Part shown: piece by piece, positions 24,659 through 30,918 of the stretch
Position numbering within the stretch: position 1 is the stretch's first letter
Layout: each line of letters opens with the position of its first letter
Translations under genes and position numbers: made by a program
From: DATBLZ01 sp036555065
GTDB lineage: Bacteria > Pseudomonadota > Gammaproteobacteria > Steroidobacterales > Rariloculaceae
DNA length: 31,873 nt
Direction: 5' to 3'
NCBI GenBank assembly: GCA_036555065.1
Contig: DATBLZ010000107.1
Span: forward strand, 1 to 31,873
The notes under the pieces: model-generated
Told to the model about the DNA's origin: nothing
The model's database searches: none
The model's input: the letters and a program-made list of their open reading frames with translations, nothing else

Positions 24659-25429
24659 TTGAAGGTCGCGACCTGGAACGTGAACAGCCTGCGCGTGCGC
24701 CTCGAGCAAGTGCTCGAATGGCTCGCTGCCGAAGCGCCCGACGTGCTCGCGCTCCAGGAAACGAAGCTCACGGATTCCGAGTTTCCCGCCGACGAGTTCG
24801 CCGCGCGCGGCTACGAGTCCGTCCACATCGGGCAGCCGGCGTACAACGGCGTAGCGATTCTCTCGCGGATCGCGCCCCAAGATCCGGCCACCGAGATTGC
24901 GGGCCTCACCGACCCCGAGAGGCGTTTCCTCGCAGCGACGATCGACGGCGTACGCGTCATCTCTGTCTACGTGCCGAACGGGCAAAGCGTCGACTCCGAC
25001 AAATATCGCTACAAGCTCGATTGGCTCAGCGCGCTGCGTACCCAGCTCGAGGCGGAGCTCAAACGCCACGAGCGCTGCCTCGTCGTCGGTGATTTCAACA
25101 TCACGCCCGATGATCGCGACGTGCACGATCCCAAGCGTTGGGAGGGACAGGTGCTGTGCAGCGAGCCCGAGCGCGCGGCGCTACGCGACATATTGAATCT
25201 CGGCTTCGCCGACGCCTTTCGCTTGTTCGCGCAGCCGCCGAGGGTGTTCAGTTGGTGGGACTATCGCGCGGGGGCGCTGCGCCGGAACCATGGGCTGCGC
25301 ATCGATCTGATTCTCACGGCGCCGGCATTGAGCCGCGTCTGCACGACCTGCCGCATCGACGCCGGTCCACGGCGTCTGCCGCGTCCGTCGGATCACGCGC
25401 CCGTGGTCGCCGAGTTTCGCGATCACTGA
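24659..25429 (+). CDS. xth: Exodeoxyribonuclease III / AP endonuclease family protein
   Basis: A 256-residue member of the exonuclease III family (endonuclease/exonuclease/phosphatase fold), which cuts at abasic sites and trims 3' ends in base excision repair. Key residues: Asn7 (TWNVNSL), Glu34 (LQETKL), Tyr104, Asp145 and Asn147 (GDFNITP), and Asp245-His246 (SDHAPV). The family consensus begins at KVATWNVNSLR, so I place the start at TTG 24659; another TTG at 24635 would overlap the aroE stop as TTGA and is the alternative. The HD-domain gene follows after 21 bases, so aroE, this gene and the HD gene probably form one transcript. Confidence 0.92.
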   Translation: MKVATWNVNSLRVRLEQVLEWLAAEAPDVLALQETKLTDSEFPADEFAARGYESVHIGQPAYNGVAILSRIAPQDPATEIAGLTDPERRFLAATIDGVRVISVYVPNGQSVDSDKYRYKLDWLSALRTQLEAELKRHERCLVVGDFNITPDDRDVHDPKRWEGQVLCSEPERAALRDILNLGFADAFRLFAQPPRVFSWWDYRAGALRRNHGLRIDLILTAPALSRVCTTCRIDAGPRRLPRPSDHAPVVAEFRDH

Positions 25430-25450
25430 CATTAGGCTAGGCTAGCGGGC

Positions 25451-26530
25451 GTGACGAAACAGTACGCCCTGCTCGACACCGTCGACGCGGCGCAGGAGCG
25501 GCGCAGCGACTACGACGTGACGAACACGGTTCGTGTGAGCTCGCCCGCGGAAGTGCGCTCAGCCGTTCAGGAATTGTTCGAGGCGACCTACCCGCAGGCG
25601 TCGTTCGATCCGGTTTGGCTCGCCTTTCACGATTTCGAGGTGTTCTACCGCGGCCTGCATCCCGACTACTACGGCGTCGATACCGCCTATCACGACATAC
25701 AGCACACATTAGACGTGACGCTCGCCGTCGCGCGGCTCATCGTCGGCTACGAATCGAGCGTCGAGAAGGGCGATCGCCTCGGGACGGAGCGCGCGAGATT
25801 CGCGCTCGTCAGCGCGCTCTTCCACGATTTCGGCTACTTGCGGCATCGCGAGCGCGACCGCGACGCAGCCAATGGGGCGGAGTTCACGCTCTCCCACGTG
25901 AGCCGCGGGGGCGCGTTCCTCGAAGGCTACCTTGCGAGAGTCGGCCTCGCGGAGTTCGCGCCCGTCGTCTCGCGGGTCGTGCAGTTCACGGGCTACGAGA
26001 TGAGCCTCGACGACATCGAGCTCGAGGATCCGCGCGACAGCGCCGTCGGCCATTTACTCGGCACCGGCGATCTGCTCGCGCAGCTCGCAGATCGCTGTTA
26101 CCTCGAGAAGTGCCGCGATCGCCTGTATCCGGAATTCGTGCTCGGCAACGTCGCGACCGTCTCCGGAACTGCGGCGAACTATTGGTCCGGCATGGATCTG
26201 CTCGCGAAAACGCTGGGCTTCTATCAACAGTCCGCCCAGTACCGTCTCGAGCACGGCTTCGACCGCGCGTACCGCTATGCCGAGGCGGTGTTCGCCCGCG
26301 GCGAGAATCCTTATATGGAGTTCATCCAGAAGAATTTCGCGTTCTTGAAGACGATCAAGGAAAAAGAGGACTGGGACAAGTTGCGGCGCCGGCCGCCGTG
26401 CGCGCTTGCCGACCCGTCCGGCGAAGCTCGGCTCGTGGCGCTCGCGATGCGGAAGCTGCGCACGATCTCGGAAGCGCAGCGCGAGGAGAGCGCGCGCCTG
26501 CGTGCGCTGAACCCGGCACTTTCGTTCTGA
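25451..26530 (+). CDS. HD-domain phosphohydrolase, cyclic-nucleotide phosphodiesterase-like
   Basis: A 359-residue soluble protein with an HD metal-dependent phosphohydrolase domain (about 75-260). Metal-binding motifs are His81-Asp-x-x-His85 in AYHDIQHTLDV, His125-Asp126 in LFHDFGYLR, and Asp207 in GTGDLLAQLADR. The spacing YHxxxHxxDV followed by ALFHDxG recalls class I cyclic-nucleotide phosphodiesterases more than (p)ppGpp or dNTP hydrolases; that is a motif-level resemblance only. No GGDEF, receiver or membrane segment is visible. The start is GTG at 25451, 21 bases after the upstream nuclease gene. The gene converges on glmS across a REP-like palindrome. The substrate is unknown. Confidence 0.8.
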   Translation: MTKQYALLDTVDAAQERRSDYDVTNTVRVSSPAEVRSAVQELFEATYPQASFDPVWLAFHDFEVFYRGLHPDYYGVDTAYHDIQHTLDVTLAVARLIVGYESSVEKGDRLGTERARFALVSALFHDFGYLRHRERDRDAANGAEFTLSHVSRGGAFLEGYLARVGLAEFAPVVSRVVQFTGYEMSLDDIELEDPRDSAVGHLLGTGDLLAQLADRCYLEKCRDRLYPEFVLGNVATVSGTAANYWSGMDLLAKTLGFYQQSAQYRLEHGFDRAYRYAEAVFARGENPYMEFIQKNFAFLKTIKEKEDWDKLRRRPPCALADPSGEARLVALAMRKLRTISEAQREESARLRALNPALSF

Positions 26531-26532
26531 AA

Positions 26533-26560
26533 GAGTCGCGGCTAAAGCCGCTCCCACAAC
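26533..26560 (-). repeat. REP-like palindromic element, copy 2
   Basis: Lies in the 37-base gap between the convergent HD-domain and glmS genes. Read on the minus strand it begins GTTGTGGGAGCGGCTTTAGC and continues CGCGACTC. The stem GCGGCT/AGCCGC (26538-26543, 26546-26551) has AA at the centre on the plus strand. It matches the element at 14782-14807 with one compensating pair (A-T versus G-C). Its position suggests a bidirectional transcription stop or mRNA-end protector. Confidence 0.6.
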
Positions 26561-26567
26561 GTCCGCG

Positions 26568-28400
26568 CTATTCGACAGTGACGGACTTCGCGAGGTTGCG
26601 GGGCTGGTCCACGTTCGTGCCCTTGAGCACTGCAACGTGGTAGGCGAGCAGCTGCAGCGGCACCGTATACACGATCGGCGCGATGAGCCGGTCCGCATGC
26701 GGCATCGGGATCACCTTGACCCCGGGCTCCGATTCGATGTGCGTTTCCCGATCGGCGAACACGTAAAGACGCCCACCGCGCGCGCGCACGACTTGCATGT
26801 TCGACTTGAGCTTGTCGAGCAGCTCGTTGTTGGGCGCGACGACGACGACCGGCATCTCCTCGTCGATGAGCGCGAGCGGTCCGTGCTTGAGCTCGCCGGC
26901 CGCATAGGCCTCGGCGTGGATGTAGGAAATCTCTTTGAGCTTGAGCGCGCCTTCCATCGCGATGGGCCACATCGGCCCGCGCCCAAGGAAGAGCGCGTGG
27001 TGTTTGTCGGCAAATTCCTTCGCGAGCTCGCGGAGCGCGTCGTTCATTTGCAGCGCTTGCTCGACGGCGACAGCTGCATGGTAGAGATGCCCGGCGAGCT
27101 CGTGCTCGCGCGCGTCCGTCATGCCGCGGTGGCGCGCGAGCATCAACGCGACGATCAGCATCGAGAGAAGTTGGGTCGTGAACGCCTTCGTGCTCGCAAC
27201 GCCGATCTCGGGCCCGGCTTGAGTCATCATTACGAGATCCGAATCGCGCACCATCGAGCTGTGCGCGCTGTTGCAGATCGTGAGCGTCCCGACGTAGCCC
27301 GCGCGCTTCGCCTTGCGCAGAGCTTCGAGCGTGTCGGCGGTCTCGCCCGATTGCGACAGCGTGACGAACAACGTGCCCTTCGGCACGACGACGTTGCGGT
27401 AGCGGTACTCGCTCGCGATTTCGACTTGGCACGGCACCCCCGCGAGCGCTTCGACCCAGTACTTGCCGACGGCGCCGGCGTGATAGCTCGTTCCACACGC
27501 GACGACGTGCAGGTTCTCGACGCGCGGCAGGAGCTCCGCCGCGCGGGCCCCGAGCGACTCCGGCAGCACGCGCTTGTTGGCGAGACGCCCATAGAGCGTA
27601 TCGGCGAGCGCGCTCGGCTGATCGAAAATCTCCTTTAACATGAAGTGCTTATAGGGACCCTTCTCGGCGGATTCGGCCGTCCACTGCGTCTCGTGAACGG
27701 GCCGATCGACGGCGTGCCCCTCGGCATCGAACACGTTGACGCCGCCGCGCGTGATCTCCGCGAGATCGCCCTGCTCGAGGTAGATGAAGCGCTGCGTGAC
27801 CGGAAGCAGCGCGGGCACGCCGCTCGCGACGAAGTTCTCGCCGCGCCCGAGCCCGACGACGAGCGGGCTCGCGACCCGGCTCACGACGATGCGCTCGGGA
27901 TCGTGGGCGTCGACGACGAGCAGCGCATACGCGCCCACGAAGCGCCGCACGGCGAGCTGCACGGCCTCGACGAGCCCGTGTCCCTGCTTCAGATAATCGT
28001 GAACCAGATGAGCGGCGACCTCGGTATCCGTCTCGGATCTGAACACGTAGCCTTTCGCGATGAGCTCGGCCTTGATCGGCTCGTAATTCTCGATGATGCC
28101 GTTGTGAATGACCGCGACGCGGTTGCCGGAAAGATGCGGATGGGCGTTGGCCTCGGTGACGCCGCCGTGCGTCGCCCAGCGCGTGTGCGCGACGCCGATA
28201 CGACCGGTCAGCGGCGACTGCACGAGCTTCGCGTCCAGATCGGCGACCTTGCCGACCGTGCGGCACATCCCGAGCTCGTTTCCGTCCTTGACGACGGCAA
28301 CGCCTGCCGAGTCATAGCCGCGGTACTCGAGGCGCCGGAGCCCCTCGATGAGAATCGGAACGATATTTCGCTCTGCGACCGCGCCTACGATTCCGCACAT
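26568..28400 (-). CDS. glmS: Glutamine-fructose-6-phosphate aminotransferase (isomerizing)
   Basis: A 610-residue full-length enzyme that makes glucosamine-6-phosphate, the first step to UDP-GlcNAc. The N-terminal glutaminase domain starts MCGIVGAVAERN with nucleophile Cys2 (Cys1 after Met removal), and shows LEYRGYDSAG, HTRWATHGGVTEANAHPH and HNGIIENY. Two SIS sugar-isomerase domains follow (about 285-420, ACGTSYHAG, SQSGETADT; and about 455-590, LGRGPMWPIAMEGALKLKEISYIHAEAY). The end DQPRNLAKSVTVE is the standard terminus. The ATG at 28400 is certain because the Met-Cys end is catalytic. It lies 11 bases downstream of glmU in the same transcript. Confidence 0.98.
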   Translation of the reverse strand: MCGIVGAVAERNIVPILIEGLRRLEYRGYDSAGVAVVKDGNELGMCRTVGKVADLDAKLVQSPLTGRIGVAHTRWATHGGVTEANAHPHLSGNRVAVIHNGIIENYEPIKAELIAKGYVFRSETDTEVAAHLVHDYLKQGHGLVEAVQLAVRRFVGAYALLVVDAHDPERIVVSRVASPLVVGLGRGENFVASGVPALLPVTQRFIYLEQGDLAEITRGGVNVFDAEGHAVDRPVHETQWTAESAEKGPYKHFMLKEIFDQPSALADTLYGRLANKRVLPESLGARAAELLPRVENLHVVACGTSYHAGAVGKYWVEALAGVPCQVEIASEYRYRNVVVPKGTLFVTLSQSGETADTLEALRKAKRAGYVGTLTICNSAHSSMVRDSDLVMMTQAGPEIGVASTKAFTTQLLSMLIVALMLARHRGMTDAREHELAGHLYHAAVAVEQALQMNDALRELAKEFADKHHALFLGRGPMWPIAMEGALKLKEISYIHAEAYAAGELKHGPLALIDEEMPVVVVAPNNELLDKLKSNMQVVRARGGRLYVFADRETHIESEPGVKVIPMPHADRLIAPIVYTVPLQLLAYHVAVLKGTNVDQPRNLAKSVTVE

Positions 28401-28411
28401 ACGTCGAGTTC

Positions 28412-29779
28412 CTACTCCTTCTCGGACTTGGCCTTCGTCGGCCGTTGCCACCCGGGGACTGCCGTTTGGCGCGCGCGCGCAACGCTCAATGTCTCGGCCG
28501 GCGCGTCTTTCGTGATGGTCGAGCCCGCGCCGATCGTCGCACCCGGCCCGACCTCGACCGGCGCCACGAGCATGACGCCCGAGCCGATGAAAGCGCCGTC
28601 GCCGATCGTCGTCTTGTGTTTCGCGGCGCCGTCGTAATTGCACGTGATCGTGCCCGCGCCGACATTGACTTGCGCACCGATCGTGGTGTCGCCGATGTAG
28701 CTCAAGTGGTTGACCTTGCTGCCTTTGCCTATGCAGCTCTTCTTGACCTCGACGAAGTTGCCGACCTTCGCGCGTGATGCGAGCTCAGCACCGGGACGAA
28801 ACCGCGCGAACGGGCCGATCTCGCAGCCGGCTTCGGTCGAAGCACCCTCGAGCACGCAGTTCGCGTGCACGATGTTGTCCGCGCCGAGACGCGAGTTCGT
28901 GATCACGCAATTCGGTCCGATCTGCGTTCGGTCGCCGAGATGCACATCGCCGCAGAGGACCACGCCGACATCGATGAACACGTCGCTGCCGACGGTAACC
29001 CGGCCGCGAATGTCGAGCCTGTCGGGGTCGGCGACCGTCACGCCTTTCTGCATGAGGTCGCGGGCGGCGGCGCGTTGAAAGCTGCGCTCCGCTTCCGCGA
29101 GCTGCATCTTGTCGTTGATGCCGAGCACTTCTTCCGGAGCGTCGATTTGAATGCCGAGCACGTCGACTCCTTCGGCGAACGCCATCGAGATGATATCCGT
29201 GAGGTAATACTCGCCCTGCGAGTTGTCGTTGCGGAGTCGGCCGAGCCAGCGCTTGAGCTCTGCTGCTCGCAGCGCCATGAGCCCCGTGTTGACCTCGGTG
29301 ATCTTGGCCTGCTCGGGTGTAGCGTCTCGGTCCTCCACGATCGCGACGACTTTGTTCTCACGGCGCACGATGCGGCCGTATCCCTTCGGGTCCCGTAGTT
29401 TCGCCGTCATGACGGCGACGCCCGACCCCGCTTCGAGGAGCCGCCGCAGGGATGCGTTGCGTACCAGAGGCACGTCGCCGCAGAGCACGAGCACCGTGTG
29501 GTTGTCGGGCACGCCCGGCATCGCTTGGCTCACGGCGTGCCCCGTGCCGAGCTGCTTTTGTTGGAGCCACCAGTCGATGTCGGCATCGGGAAACGCCGTA
29601 CGCACGCGCTCGCCGCCGTGCCCGTAGACGACGTGAATCGCGTCGGGCGCGAGCTCCTTGGCGCGCTCGATGACGTGCGCGACCATCGGCCGCCCCGCGA
29701 GCGGGTGGAGAACCTTCGGCACCTCCGAGCCCATGCGTTTGCCGAGTCCGGCGGCCAGTATGATGACGGATAGAGGCAC
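28412..29779 (-). CDS. glmU: Bifunctional GlmU: GlcN-1-P acetyltransferase / GlcNAc-1-P uridylyltransferase
   Basis: A 455-residue bifunctional enzyme producing UDP-GlcNAc. The N-terminal uridylyltransferase (1 to about 230) has the nucleotide loop LAAGLGKRMGSEVPKVLHPL (8-27), QKQLGTGHAV and CGDVPL. The C-terminal acetyltransferase is a left-handed beta helix of hexapeptide repeats (about 250-435; IGPNCVITNSRLG, VGNFVEVKKSCIGKGSKVNHLSYIGD, GAGTITCNYDG). The start is GTG at 29779. It is followed by glmS after 11 bases, so the two consecutive steps are co-expressed. Three CGCTAAT heptamers lie directly upstream of the start. Confidence 0.98.
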   Translation of the reverse strand: MPLSVIILAAGLGKRMGSEVPKVLHPLAGRPMVAHVIERAKELAPDAIHVVYGHGGERVRTAFPDADIDWWLQQKQLGTGHAVSQAMPGVPDNHTVLVLCGDVPLVRNASLRRLLEAGSGVAVMTAKLRDPKGYGRIVRRENKVVAIVEDRDATPEQAKITEVNTGLMALRAAELKRWLGRLRNDNSQGEYYLTDIISMAFAEGVDVLGIQIDAPEEVLGINDKMQLAEAERSFQRAAARDLMQKGVTVADPDRLDIRGRVTVGSDVFIDVGVVLCGDVHLGDRTQIGPNCVITNSRLGADNIVHANCVLEGASTEAGCEIGPFARFRPGAELASRAKVGNFVEVKKSCIGKGSKVNHLSYIGDTTIGAQVNVGAGTITCNYDGAAKHKTTIGDGAFIGSGVMLVAPVEVGPGATIGAGSTITKDAPAETLSVARARQTAVPGWQRPTKAKSEKE

Positions 29780-29780
29780 G

Positions 29781-29807
29781 ATTAGCGATTAGCGAACGAC
29801 ATTAGCG
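29781..29807 (-). repeat. Three CGCTAAT heptamers upstream of glmU
   Basis: On the minus strand CGCTAAT occurs three times directly before the glmU start: at 29801-29807, then at 29788-29794 and 29781-29787 in tandem. The first two are 13 bases apart, start to start. The AT-rich heptamers stand out in the GC-rich context and overlap where the ribosome site and -10 region of glmU would be. It may be a regulator-binding array or a slippage product. Confidence 0.4.
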
Positions 29808-29822
29808 CTGATGATAACGCTG

Positions 29823-29843
29823 CCGTGCCGGTCGCGGGCACGG
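29823..29843 (-). terminator. Hairpin after the LpxL-type gene
   Basis: CCGTGCC (29823-29829) and GGCACGG (29837-29843) form a perfect 7-base stem with a 7-base loop, six bases after the stop codon of the acyltransferase gene and 43 bases before the glmU start. No T-run follows, so it would be at best a weak or Rho-assisted terminator that separates the atp transcript from glmU-glmS. Confidence 0.35.
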
Positions 29844-29849
29844 AATTCA

Positions 29850-30485
29850 TCACGCGGAGCGGTAGGCGTCGGGCAGATTGCCCTCGCGATCCTTGAACTT
29901 GCGATGCGTCCATAGATATTGTTCGGGGCACTCGCGGATGAACGCCTCTAGCACGCCTATGAGCCGTTCGGTGTCCCTGATCGCGTCGTCCGTCGGTAGG
30001 TCCTCGAGCGGCGCGTGTGCTTGATCGGGCGCGTACCAGACGACCGCGTTCTGTTGGAGCAGGCGCAGCATCGCCCGAATGTCGTCATTGACGAGAGCGA
30101 CGTGCGCTGCGCGTTGACGGCACCGACTCTGAAACTCGTTCAGCAGCGCGTTGTGGCGCACGCGGAACATGAAGGCAAACAACGGCACGAGCGACTTGAT
30201 GACCGGGACGCAAATTTCGAGCGTCGTGAAGTGGCCAGAGAAAAGCACGACACCTTTGCCGCGCGCGAGTGCACGATGCACATGCTCGACGCCTTCGATG
30301 CGGAAGAGATGTCGGAGCCGGTCTGGATCCGTGAACCATGACATCGCGACTTCGGCGAAGAATGCGCCGACGTTTTCGAACTGGCGCGTCGTCAGTGACG
30401 CGATTTGTTGCTCATTGAGCTCGGGAAACGCGGGCCAATAGCGAGGGGCCCAATAGCGTCCGAGCGCGAGCGGCAAGGGTGCCAA
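29850..30485 (-). CDS. Shortened LpxL/HtrB-type acyltransferase, possibly decayed
   Basis: A 211-residue protein related to lipid A late acyltransferases and other LpxL-type lysophospholipid acyltransferases, which are about 300 residues. Present: FPELNEQQIASLTTRQFENVG (from residue 20), the catalytic HxxxxE as His85...Glu90 (SGHFTTLE), NAVVWYAPDQAHAP (146-159) and the end PEQYLWTHRKFKDREGNLPDAY. Missing relative to the family: about 45 residues with the N-terminal membrane anchor and RRNLELC block before FPEL, and about 55 residues between APDQ and LEDLPTDD (the FVPFFG and PFxPRR block). Both gaps keep the frame. A TTG at 30485, one base after the atpC stop, is the most plausible start; an ATG at 30668 would lie deep inside atpC. 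Likely a remnant, or a reduced enzyme of unknown activity. Confidence 0.6.
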   Translation of the reverse strand: MAPLPLALGRYWAPRYWPAFPELNEQQIASLTTRQFENVGAFFAEVAMSWFTDPDRLRHLFRIEGVEHVHRALARGKGVVLFSGHFTTLEICVPVIKSLVPLFAFMFRVRHNALLNEFQSRCRQRAAHVALVNDDIRAMLRLLQQNAVVWYAPDQAHAPLEDLPTDDAIRDTERLIGVLEAFIRECPEQYLWTHRKFKDREGNLPDAYRSA

Positions 30486-30486
30486 G

Positions 30487-30906
30487 CTACAAGCTCGTGT
30501 GCTTGCCCTTCCGTTTTTGCGCCGCCATATAGCGCGCTTCGGCCTCGGCAAGCTCCGCTTGCGCTCTGGAGAGATCCACCTTGCCGCGTCGGCCCTCGAG
30601 CGCGGCGCGGGCGCGCTCGCGTGCTTCGAGCGCCGCGGTCTCGTCGAGCTGATCGCCATGGACGGCACTGTCGGCGAGCACGGTCACGAGGTGCGGCTGG
30701 ACCTCGAGGATTCCGCCCGTGACGAAGAAGAACTCCTCGCCCTTGTCGGTTTGAACGCGTACAGCGCCGGGCTTCAAATGCGTCAAGAGCGGCGCGTGCC
30801 GCGGCGCGATGCCGAGCTCGCCGAGCTTGCCGGGGCAGAACACCATCTGCGCTTCCCCGGAGAAGATCGCGCCCTCGGCGCTGACGATGTTGACTTGTAT
30901 TGGCAT
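30487..30906 (-). CDS. atpC: F1Fo ATP synthase epsilon subunit
   Basis: A 139-residue epsilon subunit of the F1 sector, part of the central stalk, which couples rotation to catalysis and can inhibit ATP hydrolysis. The N-terminal beta sandwich (MPIQVNIVSAEGAIFSGEAQMV, GELGIAPRHAPLLTHLKPGAVRV, FFVTGGILEVQPHLVTVLADSA) and the C-terminal helical pair (ALEARERARAALEGRRG, LSRAQAELAEAEARYMAAQKRK) are both complete. It lies 12 bases after atpD. The shortened acyltransferase gene begins one base beyond its stop codon. Confidence 0.97.
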   Translation of the reverse strand: MPIQVNIVSAEGAIFSGEAQMVFCPGKLGELGIAPRHAPLLTHLKPGAVRVQTDKGEEFFFVTGGILEVQPHLVTVLADSAVHGDQLDETAALEARERARAALEGRRGKVDLSRAQAELAEAEARYMAAQKRKGKHTSL

Positions 30907-30918
30907 CCGGAGCGCCCG

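Noticed and set aside
28401..28643. An open in-frame extension upstream of glmS adding 81 residues
   Set aside because: It runs inside glmU and would bury the Met-Cys end, which must be N-terminal for glutaminase activity.
30486..30668. An ATG at 30668 as the start of the LpxL-type gene
   Set aside because: It would overlap atpC by about 180 bases on the same strand, and the added residues are Arg/Ser/Pro-rich with no family similarity.
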